Origin: Plantactinospora alkalitolerans
GTDB lineage: Bacteria > Actinomycetota > Actinomycetes > Mycobacteriales > Micromonosporaceae
Assembly: GCF_015690345.1 (NCBI RefSeq)
Contig: NZ_JADPUN010000185.1
Location: 1-64,000 of the forward strand
Length of the DNA: 64,000 bases
Direction of reading: 5' to 3'
In this document: piece by piece, positions 16,772 through 24,782 of the stretch
Numbering within the stretch: the first letter of the stretch is position 1
Layout: each line of letters opens with the position of its first letter
Program-made: the position numbers and the translations under genes
Notes under the pieces: model-generated
Database searches by the model: none
Told to the model about the DNA's origin: nothing
Seen by the model: only the letters and a program-made list of their open reading frames with translations

Positions 16772-17725
16772 ATGGCCACACCCCGATCGGCGATCTCGGT
16801 GACCGGGCTGCGCAAGTCCTTCGGCAAGCAGGTCGTACTCGACGGAATCGACCTGGACGTGCCGGAGGGCATGGTCTTCGCGCTGCTCGGCCCGAACGGT
16901 GCCGGCAAGACGACCACGGTGCAGATCCTGTCCACGCTGCTCGACGCCGACGGCGGAAAGGTACGGGTCGCCGGACACGACCTGGCCGCCGATCCCGACT
17001 CGGTACGCGCCGCGATCGGCGTCACCGGGCAGTTCTCGGCGCTGGACAACCTGCTCACCGGCGAGGAGAACCTGCGGCTGATGGCGGACCTGTACCACCT
17101 GGGCCGGGGCGAGGGTCGGCGGCGCGTCACCGAGCTGCTGCAACGGTTCGACCTGGTCGACGCGGCCCGGAAACGCGCCGTGACCTACTCCGGCGGAATG
17201 CGGCGCCGGCTCGACCTGGCGATGACCCTGGTCGGCGATCCGCAGGTCATCTTCCTCGACGAGCCGACGACGGGACTCGACCCGCGTAGCCGGCGCACGA
17301 TGTGGCAGATCGTCCGCGACCTGGTGGCGGGCGGGGTCACGGTCTTCCTCACCACCCAGTACCTGGAGGAGGCGGACCAGCTCGCCGACCGCGTCGCCGT
17401 GCTCGACCACGGCCGGTTGGTCGCCGAGGGCACCCCGGAGCAGCTCAAGCGCCAGGTTCCCGGCGGTCACGTCCGGCTGCGGTTCACCGACCCGGGCGGG
17501 CTCCGCGCGGCGGTACGGGTCCTGCGCGAATCCACCCCCGACGACGACGGGCTCGCCCTGCGGGTGCCGACCGACGGCAGCGTCCGGGACCTGCGGACGC
17601 TGCTCGGCCGACTCGACGACGCCTCGATCGAGGTCGAGGCCCTGTCGGTGCACACCCCCGATCTCGACGACGTGTTCCTCGCGCTCACCGGCCAGCCGCA
17701 GAAGGAGAAGGAGACCGTACGATGA
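16772..17725 (+). CDS. ABC exporter ATP-binding protein (DrrA type)
   Basis: A 317-aa ATPase of the daunorubicin-resistance/ABC-2 type. Walker A is GPNGAGKTTT (about residue 42), the signature is YSGGMRRRLDLA, Walker B is VIFLDEPTTGLD and the switch His position reads TTQYLEEAD. The C-terminal extension with HTPDLDDVFLALTG is typical of DrrA-like subunits. It powers export of a lipophilic compound across the cytoplasmic membrane with the permease encoded next. ATG 16772 follows a strong GGAGAGGAGAGG site. The stop overlaps the permease start (ATGA). Confidence 0.95.
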   Translation: MATPRSAISVTGLRKSFGKQVVLDGIDLDVPEGMVFALLGPNGAGKTTTVQILSTLLDADGGKVRVAGHDLAADPDSVRAAIGVTGQFSALDNLLTGEENLRLMADLYHLGRGEGRRRVTELLQRFDLVDAARKRAVTYSGGMRRRLDLAMTLVGDPQVIFLDEPTTGLDPRSRRTMWQIVRDLVAGGVTVFLTTQYLEEADQLADRVAVLDHGRLVAEGTPEQLKRQVPGGHVRLRFTDPGGLRAAVRVLRESTPDDDGLALRVPTDGSVRDLRTLLGRLDDASIEVEALSVHTPDLDDVFLALTGQPQKEKETVR

Positions 17726-18513
17726 CCACCCTTGGCCACGTCGCGAGCGACTCGGCGACCATGCTGCGTCGCAACCTCCGGCACATGGTGCGCTACCCGT
17801 CCCTCACCCTGATGCTCCTCGCGATGCCGATCATCTTCCTGCTGCTGTTCGTCTACGTCCTGGGAGGGACGCTCGGGGCGGGGCTCGGCGGTGTCTCCGG
17901 CGGTCGCGCCGACTACGTCGAGTACGTCACCCCGGGCATCCTCCTGATCACCGTGGCCAGCGGTGCGGCGGGACCGGCGATATCGATCGCGATGGACATG
18001 ACGGAGGGCATCGTCGCCCGGTTCCGCACGATGGCGATTGCCCGCGCCTCGGTACTGACCGGACACGTCGTCGGTAACCTGATCCAGACCATGCTCTGCC
18101 TCGCGGCCGTGCTCGCCGTCGCGGTGCTGGTCGGGTTCCGGCCCTCCGCCGGCCCGGTCGAGTGGCTCGGGGCGGCGGGTCTGCTCGGACTGCTCACCTT
18201 CGCCCTCACCTGGCTGTCGGTCGCGCTCGGCATCTCGAGCAAGAGCATCGAGACCGCCAGCAACCTGCCGATGCCGTTGACGCTGCTCCCGTTCTTCGGC
18301 AGTGGCTTCGTACCCACCGACTCCCTGCCGACCGGACTGCGCTGGTTCGCCGAGTACCAGCCCTTCACCCCGATCATCGAGACCCTGCGCGGGTTGCTGA
18401 CCGGCACGCCGATCGGCAACAGCGCGGTTGTCTCGGTCGCCTGGTGCGTCGGCATCGCCCTGGTCGGATACCTCTGGTCGCTCAGGGCCTACAACCGGGC
18501 CTCCGTGCGGTGA
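17722..18513 (+). CDS. ABC-2 type exporter permease (DrrB type)
   Basis: A 263-aa membrane protein with about six helices, the partner of the preceding ATPase. The pattern matches DrrB-like permeases: an N-terminal amphipathic stretch, YPSLTLMLLAMPIIFLLLF as the first helix, the ABC-2 signature region around IVARFRTMAIARASVLTGH, and the late YQPFTPIIETLRGLL motif. The start overlaps the ATPase stop by 4 bp, so the two subunits are translationally coupled. Export of a drug-like or lipid-like substrate is likely; no cargo gene lies in the operon. Confidence 0.92.
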   Translation: MTTLGHVASDSATMLRRNLRHMVRYPSLTLMLLAMPIIFLLLFVYVLGGTLGAGLGGVSGGRADYVEYVTPGILLITVASGAAGPAISIAMDMTEGIVARFRTMAIARASVLTGHVVGNLIQTMLCLAAVLAVAVLVGFRPSAGPVEWLGAAGLLGLLTFALTWLSVALGISSKSIETASNLPMPLTLLPFFGSGFVPTDSLPTGLRWFAEYQPFTPIIETLRGLLTGTPIGNSAVVSVAWCVGIALVGYLWSLRAYNRASVR

Positions 18514-18570
18514 CGGCGCGGCCGTGGAAGTCCGCCTGACGGGTTCGAGCGGTCCGGACGGGTTCGAGAA

Positions 18571-18605
18571 GAGCAGCCGTGGCGCCGACGGCGCCACGGC
18601 TGCTC
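18571..18605 (+). terminator. Strong terminator hairpin after ABC exporter operon
   Basis: GAGCAGCCGTGGCGCC (18571-18586) and its exact complement (18590-18605) form a 16-bp stem with a 3-nt loop. It ends the exporter operon and also separates it from the convergent NmrA-like gene. Confidence 0.75.
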
Positions 18606-18693
18606 GCGACAACCGCGTCACTCCGGCCGGTTGCGGCCGAGCCCCGTGCGGGCGGCCGGCCCGGCCGTGGCGAGCGCGATGACCGGCGCCTGG

Positions 18694-19536
18694 TCACCCC
18701 GCCCAGACACCGGTCGAGGCCACTGTCCGGGCGTAGTCGCGGAAGTCGCGGGGCGGACGCCCGAGGGCCCGTTCCACCCCGTCGGTGAGGTGGGCGTTGC
18801 GGCCGTCCAGCACCTCGGTGAAGAGGTACGTCAGCAGCGCCACCTCGTCCGCCGGCAACTCGTACTCCGCCAGCATCCCGGCGTACTCCTCGATCGAGAC
18901 CGGTCGGAACCGGATGTCCCGTCCGGTGGCGACGGCGATCTCACCGACGGCCTCGGCGAAGGTCAGCAGCCGGGGGCCGGTCACCTCGTAGAGCTGACCC
19001 GCGTGGCCGTCCTCGGTCAGCGCCGCGACCGCGACGTCCGCGATGTCGTCGGTGTCGACGAACGGTTCGCCGACGTTCCCGACCGGCACCACGACTTCGC
19101 CGCCCCGGACCGGCTCCAGCAGGTGCCCCTCGCTGAAATTCTGGTTGAACCAGCTCGCCCGGACGATCGTCCACTCCAGGCCGGACTTCATGACCACTTC
19201 CTCGGAGAGCTGCGCCTCCTCCTCTCCCCGCCCGGACAGCAGCACCAGCCGGCGTACCCCCTGCCGGGCCGCGAGGTCGGTGAAGGCCCGGATCGCGTCG
19301 GCGGCGCCCGGAACCGCCAGGTCCGGATAGAACGACAGGTACGCCGACGTCGCCCCGTCGAGCGCGGGCGCCCAGGTCCGCCGGTCCGCCCAGTCGAAGG
19401 GCGGCTCGCCGGAGCGGGAGCCGACCCGCACCGGCCGGTGTCGTGCCGTCAGTCGTTCCACCACCCGGCCGCCGGTCTTGCCGGTGCCGCCGAGGACCAG
19501 GGTCAGGGCCGTGTTCTCGTGCTCATGTTCGGTCAT
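18694..19536 (-). CDS. NmrA-like NAD(P)-binding protein
   Basis: A 280-aa atypical SDR. The Rossmann motif is LVLGGTGKTGGRV (residues 12-24), followed by ARQGVRRLVLLSGRG and the conserved LEWTIVRASWFNQNFSEG stretch of NmrA/QOR2-like proteins. Family members reduce small molecules or act as redox sensors; no catalytic YxxxK is seen. ATG 19536 (MTEHEHENTALTL) was chosen; upstream ATGs in the same frame (near 19600) overlap the promoter of the divergent AraC gene. The pair with a divergent AraC regulator 80 bp away suggests control by that protein. Confidence 0.85.
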   Translation of the reverse strand: MTEHEHENTALTLVLGGTGKTGGRVVERLTARHRPVRVGSRSGEPPFDWADRRTWAPALDGATSAYLSFYPDLAVPGAADAIRAFTDLAARQGVRRLVLLSGRGEEEAQLSEEVVMKSGLEWTIVRASWFNQNFSEGHLLEPVRGGEVVVPVGNVGEPFVDTDDIADVAVAALTEDGHAGQLYEVTGPRLLTFAEAVGEIAVATGRDIRFRPVSIEEYAGMLAEYELPADEVALLTYLFTEVLDGRNAHLTDGVERALGRPPRDFRDYARTVASTGVWAG

Positions 19537-19616
19537 GACTGAATTCAAGCCGGCATACGTGCGACGTCCCATAGCCAGGAATCGCAATTCCATGTTCATG
19601 CGTCTAACCTGAGGCC

Positions 19617-20558
19617 GTGGACGTGCTGACCGGCCTGCTCGACGGGCCACGGGCCCGGGGGGCCTTCCTGCTCCGCTCCGTCCTCGACCCGCCCTGGTCG
19701 CTACGGATCCAGGACGAGGCGCCGCTGACCCTGGTGGTGCTGCTGCGCGGCGGCGCGGTGCTGCTGCCCGACATCGGGGAGGTCAGGCCGCTCGGCGAGG
19801 GCGACGTCGCCATCCTGCGCGGCCCGGATCCGTACACCGTGGCCGACGATCCGGCCACCCCGCCACAGGTGATCATCCATCCCGGGCAGCGGTGCACCAC
19901 CGTCCGGGGGGAAGACCTGGCCCAGGCGATGGACCTGGGCGTACGCACCTGGGGCAACAGTTCGGACGGCGCCACGGTGATGCTCACCGGGACCTACCAG
20001 GTGGACGGCGAGATCGGCCGTCGCCTGCTCGGGGCGCTGCCGGGCCTGCTCGTGCTCCCCTCGGACGAGCGGCTCACTCCACTCGTCCGCCTGATCAGCG
20101 ACGAGATCGTCCAGGACGTGCCCGGCCAGGAGGCGATCCTGGACCGGCTGCTCGACCTGTTGCTGGTCGCCGTCCTGCGGGCCTGGTTCGCCCGACCCGA
20201 GGCCGAGGTGCCGGCCTGGTACCGGGCCCACGCCGACCCGGTGGTCGGGCGGGCCCTGCGCATGTTGCACAACAACCCGGCCCACGCCTGGACGGTGGCC
20301 GGCCTGGCCGGCGCGACCGGTGTCTCCCGGGCGGGGCTGGCCCGGCGGTTCGCCGAGTTGGTCGGCGAACCGCCGATGAGCTACCTGACCGGCTGGCGCC
20401 TGGCTCTCGCCGCCGATCTGCTGCGAGAGCCCGGCGCCACCGTCGCCTCGGTGGCCCGGCGGGTCGGCTACGGCAGCCCTTTCGCGCTCAGCACCGCCTT
20501 CAAGCGTGAGCGCGGGATCAGTCCACACGAGCACCGGGTGGGGGCGTCCGCCGGATAG
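19617..20558 (+). CDS. AraC-family transcriptional regulator with cupin-like sensor domain
   Basis: A 313-aa regulator. Residues 1-190 form a cupin-type ligand domain (PWSLRIQDEAPLTLVVLLRG); the two helix-turn-helix units are near residues 215-305 (AWTVAGLAGATGVSRAGLAR and ATVASVARRVGYGSPFALST). The group resembles cupin_6 AraC regulators that control divergent oxidoreductases. GTG 19617 is 6 nt after TAACCT (19605-19610), a leaderless arrangement identical in sequence to that of the CRP gene at 14024. It is divergent from the NmrA-like gene, its most likely target. Confidence 0.92.
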   Translation: MDVLTGLLDGPRARGAFLLRSVLDPPWSLRIQDEAPLTLVVLLRGGAVLLPDIGEVRPLGEGDVAILRGPDPYTVADDPATPPQVIIHPGQRCTTVRGEDLAQAMDLGVRTWGNSSDGATVMLTGTYQVDGEIGRRLLGALPGLLVLPSDERLTPLVRLISDEIVQDVPGQEAILDRLLDLLLVAVLRAWFARPEAEVPAWYRAHADPVVGRALRMLHNNPAHAWTVAGLAGATGVSRAGLARRFAELVGEPPMSYLTGWRLALAADLLREPGATVASVARRVGYGSPFALSTAFKRERGISPHEHRVGASAG

Positions 20559-20565
20559 GCGGACG

Positions 20566-21006
20566 TCAACCGTCCTCGAACTGACCGTCGAACGGATCGC
20601 GACCGAGCAGGTCCAGGAAGGCCGCCCGCACGTCGATCTCGACCGCCTGGCCGCGTTCGACGCGTTCCCGGACCTGCTCGAACAGTGGCGTCAACCGCCG
20701 GATCTCCTCTGCGGAGACCACGGCCACCAGTGGTGCGGAGTTACGCCGGCCGACCGCGACGGCGACGAGGCTGGTGTCCGGGATGGCCGAGAAGGTGAAC
20801 GGCCCCATCCGCTCCACGGTCACCGTCGGCGTTCCGTCCTCGCCGGAGCCGCCCGCCATCGCACGGATCCCGGCGATCCGTTCGAGCTGGTACTGCGCCA
20901 GTGCCCGCAACGTCGTCGACTTCTCAGGGTTGTCGCGGATGTCCCGGAGCCGTCGCTCGACGTCATCGAGGTTGGCCGAGTTGTCATCTTCGCGCGAGCC
21001 TCGCAT
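20566..21006 (-). CDS. Hypothetical protein, 146 aa
   Basis: I do not recognise the family. The protein begins MRGSREDDNSANLDDVERRL, has a helical N-terminal third, then strands such as GPFTFSAIPDTSLVAVAVGR and a helical end with LTPLFEQVRERVERGQAVEI. No signal peptide or membrane helix. ATG 21006 is directly preceded at 6 nt by TACTCT, the same spacing as in the leaderless genes of this window, which supports this start over 21045. It converges with the AraC gene (7-bp gap). Unknown function. Confidence 0.65.
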   Translation of the reverse strand: MRGSREDDNSANLDDVERRLRDIRDNPEKSTTLRALAQYQLERIAGIRAMAGGSGEDGTPTVTVERMGPFTFSAIPDTSLVAVAVGRRNSAPLVAVVSAEEIRRLTPLFEQVRERVERGQAVEIDVRAAFLDLLGRDPFDGQFEDG

Positions 21007-21099
21007 TGCCAGAGAGTATCGATGCCGATCCGGGTCCAGTCGCACACGCGGTGCGAACGAATCTCGATTCGATGTGGGGCGGCGCGACCCGGGTCCCGG

Positions 21100-21675
21100 T
21101 CAGTCCGCCGGTGTCCAGTACGGATCCCGGCCGATGAAGGCGAGCAGCCTGGCCTGGGTGTCGGCATCGTCCTTCACCGGCATCCTGGGGCCGTACTGTC
21201 CGGACGACCGGATGACGTCCTCCAGCGGCTCCATCCCCGCGAGCAGCAGGGCGCAGAACTCCGGGTCGAGGTGATCGTCCTGGCCGGTCGCCCGGGCCAG
21301 GTCCCAGGTGTGCATGAACACGTCCGAGGTGTAGAACTGGTCGATCGCGCGATCGAGCGGCAGTTGACCGATGTGCCGGTTGGACAGCGTCAGTCCGGCG
21401 GTCGCCGGGTCGTCGAGCAGCGCCTGTACGGCATCGACGTGCGCCTGCCAGGCCCCGACCGGATCGTCGTCGACAGACGGTACGGCCGGCAGCCGTACGC
21501 TGGACCCGTGGGCAAGGAACGACGGCAACCATTCGACGAGGTGACGTACGACGTCGCGGGCGGTCCAGCCGGCGACCGGGGCCGGCGCGTTCCACGAGCG
21601 GGTGCCCCGGACGCGGGCGGTGAACACCCGGGCGATCTCCCGGTGCCGCTCGGCGGGCAGGTCAGAGAGTGCCAT
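21100..21675 (-). CDS. DinB-like metal-binding protein (maleylpyruvate isomerase/TIGR03086-like)
   Basis: A 191-aa four-helix-bundle protein. The metal ligands are suggested by His in DVVRHLVEWL and the FMHTWDLARATGQ motif near residue 130, typical of mycothiol-dependent maleylpyruvate isomerase-like and TIGR03086 proteins. Mycothiol is the actinobacterial thiol used by many of these enzymes. The gene is third in the minus-strand operon ArsR-SRPBCC-DinB and its start overlaps the SRPBCC gene by 14 bp. It probably takes part in detoxification; the substrate is not known. Confidence 0.8.
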   Translation of the reverse strand: MALSDLPAERHREIARVFTARVRGTRSWNAPAPVAGWTARDVVRHLVEWLPSFLAHGSSVRLPAVPSVDDDPVGAWQAHVDAVQALLDDPATAGLTLSNRHIGQLPLDRAIDQFYTSDVFMHTWDLARATGQDDHLDPEFCALLLAGMEPLEDVIRSSGQYGPRMPVKDDADTQARLLAFIGRDPYWTPAD

Positions 21676-22144
21676 CGACGAGCATCCTGTCAAGCTTGGC
21701 GTAACCCTCGTTGACCCCGGTCTCCATGCCGCTGGCGAGCCACGCGTCGCGGCCCTCGAAGCTGTCGACAAGGGACTGCACGCGCAACCGGCAGCGCCCG
21801 TTGCCGAGGTCCTCGAACCACAGCGTCTCCAGCGCCACGTCGTCGGGTTGTCCCTCGAACGTGAACGTCTGCACGATCCGGTCGGGCCGGACCTCGTGGA
21901 AGCAGCCCCGGAACCCGTACTCCTCGCCATCGCGGCCGGCCACGTACCGCCAGCCGCCACCGGCGCGAGCGTCCCATTCGAGGATGCGCGTCTCCATGGC
22001 GTCCGGTCCGACCCACTGCGCGTACAGCGCAGGATCGGTGTGCGCCCGGAACAGTTGCTCGGGCGTACCGTCGAAGTCGCGGCTTATTCGGATGACCGGC
22101 ACCTTCGGGTCGGCCTCGATCGTGGTTTCAGCGACAGTGCTCAC
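21662..22144 (-). CDS. SRPBCC/AHSA1-family protein
   Basis: A 160-aa START-like protein: VIRISRDFDGTPEQLFRAHT, WVGPDAMETRILEWDARAGG and the C-terminal helix GMETGVNEGYAKLDRML are typical of the AHSA1 group paired with ArsR regulators. It binds hydrophobic ligands in other systems; its exact role here is unknown. GTG 22144 overlaps the ArsR stop (GTGA), so translation is coupled. The downstream end overlaps the next gene. Confidence 0.9.
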   Translation of the reverse strand: MSTVAETTIEADPKVPVIRISRDFDGTPEQLFRAHTDPALYAQWVGPDAMETRILEWDARAGGGWRYVAGRDGEEYGFRGCFHEVRPDRIVQTFTFEGQPDDVALETLWFEDLGNGRCRLRVQSLVDSFEGRDAWLASGMETGVNEGYAKLDRMLVDGTL

Positions 22145-22506
22145 GCCGTCGTTCCCTTCTGCTCTTCGATATCGTTCGGTGTCTCGTCGTTCATCCGCGC
22201 CAGCACCGCGTCGAGGCGGCGGTAGCGCTTCTCCGCCTGGCGCCGGTAGCGCTCGATCCACTTGTCCATCAGGTCGAAGACCTCCATTTCCAGTCGCACC
22301 GACCGGGGCTGGGGTCCCGGTGGCCGGCTCACCAGCCCCGCGTCCTCGAGCACTTTGAGGTGCTTGTAGACCGCCTGCAGCGTCATCTGGTAGGGCTCCG
22401 CGAGCTGGTTCACGGTCGCGTCGCCTGCCGAGAGTCGGGCCACCATGTCGCGGCGGGTCGGATCCGCCAGTGCCGCGAAGATCCGCGACAACCCGTCTGT
22501 CGTCAT
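22141..22506 (-). CDS. ArsR-family regulator of SRPBCC operon
   Basis: A 121-aa winged-helix repressor. The core is IFAALADPTRRDMVARLSAG, then VNQLAEPYQMTLQAVYKHLK and LEDAGLVSR. It lacks the CxC metal site of classical ArsR, as usual for the SdpR-like group coupled to SRPBCC proteins. ATG 22506 is used, with GGGGGTGAGG before it; GTG 22512 is an alternative. It is first in a three-gene operon. Two palindromes flank its promoter (22519-22540 and 22568-22583), a clear autoregulation layout. Confidence 0.92.
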   Translation of the reverse strand: MTTDGLSRIFAALADPTRRDMVARLSAGDATVNQLAEPYQMTLQAVYKHLKVLEDAGLVSRPPGPQPRSVRLEMEVFDLMDKWIERYRRQAEKRYRRLDAVLARMNDETPNDIEEQKGTTA

Positions 22507-22518
22507 CCTCACCCCCAG

Positions 22519-22540
22519 CTTTCAACTCTCTGGTTGAAAG
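22519..22540. promoter_or_regulatory. ArsR operator O1
   Basis: CTTTCAAC, 6 bp, GTTGAAAG. It lies just downstream of the -10 box and covers the expected transcription start (about 22536) of the arsR operon, a position that blocks initiation. Confidence 0.65.
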
Positions 22541-22542
22541 AA

Positions 22543-22571
22543 ACGTTACGTTCGTTCGACGAGCCTGTCAA
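22543..22571 (-). promoter_or_regulatory. Consensus promoter of arsR operon
   Basis: On the minus strand a perfect TTGACA (22566-22571), a 17-bp spacer and TAACGT (22543-22548). It is the best housekeeping-type promoter in this part of the window. Operators O1 and O2 overlap its start point and its -35 box. Confidence 0.8.
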
Positions 22572-22583
22572 CCAGAAGGTTGA
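22568..22583. promoter_or_regulatory. ArsR operator O2
   Basis: TCAACC, 4 bp, GGTTGA, with the same GGTTGAAAG right half as O1 (to 22586). Its centre is 46 bp from that of O1 and it overlaps the -35 box of the arsR promoter. It is also upstream of the divergent XRE gene. Confidence 0.55.
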
Positions 22584-22637
22584 AAGACTCGCCACCGCGC
22601 TGTCCTGCTCGCGAACACATCGCGAGCGGTTGATGCT

Positions 22638-22655
22638 ATTCCGTCATAATGGAAT
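22638..22655. promoter_or_regulatory. Inverted repeat before XRE/cupin gene
   Basis: ATTCC (22638-22642) and GGAAT (22651-22655) with a partly symmetric 8-bp centre. It lies just upstream of TATGGT (22661-22666), the -10 box 6 nt before GTG 22673, and could be the autoregulatory site of the XRE protein. Confidence 0.4.
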
Positions 22656-22672
22656 TCCGCTATGGTGGAGCG

Positions 22673-23272
22673 GTGCAGAGCATCACCCCGGACCCCGGCC
22701 TCGACATGGCGGCTCTTGGCGGCCGGCTGCGTGCCGAGCGTCGCCAGCGCGGCCTCACCCTCCAGCAACTCGCCGCCGCCAGCGGGGTGAGTCGCAGCAT
22801 GCTGTCCGAGGTGGAACGGGGGAGCCGTGTGCCGACCGTACTCGTCCTCGACCGGATCGCGACCGGGTTGGGCACCAGCATCGCGCGGCTGCTGCGTGCG
22901 GAGCTGCCCGCGCGAAGGGTGGTCCTGCGGCACGACGAGCAGGACGTGGCGCGGGACCCGTCCGGCTGGGAGAGGCGGGTGCTCAGCCCCGTGCTGCCGG
23001 GCGTGGAGTTCGAATTCATGCGCACGACAATCGGCGCCGGAGTGGACGCGGGCGTCTTCCTGCCGCACCGCCCCGGCTCCCGTGAGTATCTCGCCGTGGA
23101 GGCGGGTGTCCTGCGGCTCTCGCTCGACGATGAGCAGGTGGAGCTACGCCAGGGGGACAGCATCTTCTACCTGGGCGACTGTCACCACGGGTTCGCCAAT
23201 CCCGGCACCGAGGCCTGCGTCTACTACCTGGCGATGGACCTTCCCGACGCCCACGACGGGCACTCGGGATGA
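22673..23272 (+). CDS. XRE-family regulator with C-terminal cupin domain
   Basis: A 199-aa regulator. The lambda-repressor-type HTH is at about residues 12-68 (LTLQQLAAASGVSRSMLSEV) and the cupin domain at about 110-190 (EYLAVEAGVLRLSLDDEQVE, then YLGDCHHGFANPG). This architecture, as in PuuR, usually senses a small metabolite and represses the genes that use it. GTG 22673 is 6 nt after TATGGT; ATG 22649 would add 8 residues and run through the inverted repeat. Its stop overlaps the start of an amino-acid decarboxylase gene by 4 bp, so the enzyme's substrate or product is the likely ligand. Confidence 0.88.
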   Translation: MQSITPDPGLDMAALGGRLRAERRQRGLTLQQLAAASGVSRSMLSEVERGSRVPTVLVLDRIATGLGTSIARLLRAELPARRVVLRHDEQDVARDPSGWERRVLSPVLPGVEFEFMRTTIGAGVDAGVFLPHRPGSREYLAVEAGVLRLSLDDEQVELRQGDSIFYLGDCHHGFANPGTEACVYYLAMDLPDAHDGHSG

Positions 23273-24753
23273 CAGCGTCGGTTCCGCCCGGATGGGCCTT
23301 CACCGCCGACGACGTACGCCAACTCGGCCACCGCACCGTGGAGATCATCGTTGCCTACCTGTCCGGCCTGCGGGAGCGTCCGGTGTTCCAGCCGTACCCG
23401 ACCGACCTGGCCGGGGCGCTTGGTGCGGAGCGGGCGCCCGACCACGGTGCGACCGTCGACGCGGTACTGGACGACTTTCTCCAGCGGGTCGCGCCATACC
23501 CCTTCGGCAACGGACATCCCCGCTTCTTCGGCTGGGTGAACTCGCCGCCCCACCTGCTCGGAATCGTCGCCGACGCGCTCGCCGCGACCATGAACCCGAG
23601 CGTCGCCGGCGGCAACCATGCCGCCGTCCACATCGAGCGCCAGGTGGTGCGCTGGTTCGCCGACCTCGCCGGGTTCCCCGATGGGAGCACCGGCCTCCTG
23701 GTCAGCGGTGGCTCCATGGCCACCCTGACCGCCCTGACTGTGGCCCGCCACCGGGCCGCCGTGCGGGTCGGCGTCGACGTACGGGCTGACGGGATGCAGG
23801 GCCACGGGCGGCGTTTCGTGCTCTACCTGGGTGCGGAGGGCCACGGGTCTGCCCGCAAGGCGGCCGAACTGCTCGGCATCGGATCGGCGAACATCCGTAC
23901 CATCGCCTCGGACGACCGGCACCGGATGCGGCCGGATCTGCTGCGCGACCAGATCGCACACGACCTGGCCGACGGACGGGTGCCGCTCGCCGTCATGGCC
24001 ACCGCCGGTGCCGTCAACACCGGTGCCGTCGACCCTGTCGACGTCATCGCCGACATCTGCGCCGACCTCGGGGTGTGGCTGCACGTCGACGGATCGTACG
24101 GCGGCCCGGCGGTGTTGCTCCTGGACCGGTACCGGGACAGCGGGACGGCACTGGCCCGGGTCGACAGCCTGGCCCTCGATCCACACAAGTGGCTCTACGC
24201 CCCGGTCGACGTCGGCCTCGTGCTGCTGCGTGACCGCCACGGTGCCCGCGAGACGTTCAGCCTCGTGCCGCCGTATCTGCGTACCGACGACGACCCGACC
24301 GGGGTGGCGGGCCCGACCTGGTTCAGCGAGTACGGCTTCGACCAGACCCGCCCCTTCCGGGCCCTCAAGGTCTGGCTGATGCTCAAACACCTCGGTCTCG
24401 ACGGCTACCGAGGGCTGATCGCCCACGATCTCGCTGTCGCGGCCCGGCTCGCGGCCGGCGTCACCGCCGCCACCGACCTGGAACTGCTTGCCCACGGGCT
24501 CAGCGTCGTGTGTTTCCGGTGCCGACCCGCGGGATGGGCCGGTGACGGCGCAGCGCTCGACGCACTCAACCGTCAGGTGCTCTCCGCCGTCCAACTCGGC
24601 GGGCGCGCGTTCCTCGCCGGCACGAGCGTCGACGGTGTCTTCGCGCTCCGCGCCTGTGTCGTGAACCCCGGCAGCGACGGCGCGGACGTGGACGCCCTGC
24701 TGACCGAGGTCCGCACGGCGCTGTCCCTGCTCACGGAGGACCAGCCGCGATGA
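23269..24753 (+). CDS. PLP-dependent group II amino-acid decarboxylase
   Basis: A 494-aa enzyme of the aromatic-amino-acid/tyrosine decarboxylase family, which makes an amine and CO2 from an amino acid. The PLP lysine is in LALDPHKWLYAPVD (near residue 308), the ring-stacking region is LYLGAEGHGSARKAA and the substrate strand is YPFGNGHPRFFGWVNSPP. Length is normal. The start overlaps the XRE stop and its stop overlaps the HAD gene, making a three-gene coupled operon. The exact amino acid is not readable; tryptophan, tyrosine, DOPA or another are possible. Confidence 0.92.
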   Translation: MTASVPPGWAFTADDVRQLGHRTVEIIVAYLSGLRERPVFQPYPTDLAGALGAERAPDHGATVDAVLDDFLQRVAPYPFGNGHPRFFGWVNSPPHLLGIVADALAATMNPSVAGGNHAAVHIERQVVRWFADLAGFPDGSTGLLVSGGSMATLTALTVARHRAAVRVGVDVRADGMQGHGRRFVLYLGAEGHGSARKAAELLGIGSANIRTIASDDRHRMRPDLLRDQIAHDLADGRVPLAVMATAGAVNTGAVDPVDVIADICADLGVWLHVDGSYGGPAVLLLDRYRDSGTALARVDSLALDPHKWLYAPVDVGLVLLRDRHGARETFSLVPPYLRTDDDPTGVAGPTWFSEYGFDQTRPFRALKVWLMLKHLGLDGYRGLIAHDLAVAARLAAGVTAATDLELLAHGLSVVCFRCRPAGWAGDGAALDALNRQVLSAVQLGGRAFLAGTSVDGVFALRACVVNPGSDGADVDALLTEVRTALSLLTEDQPR

Positions 24754-24782
24754 GACGACCAGTCGCGATGAGACGACCAGCC
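24747..24782 (+). repeat. Tandem 18-bp duplication at the HAD start codon
   Basis: GCGATGAGACGACCAGTC (24747-24764) is repeated at 24765-24782 with one base changed. Each copy carries an in-frame ATG (24750 and 24768), so the HAD gene has two possible starts. It adds six residues (MRRPVA before MRRPA). Confidence 0.8.
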
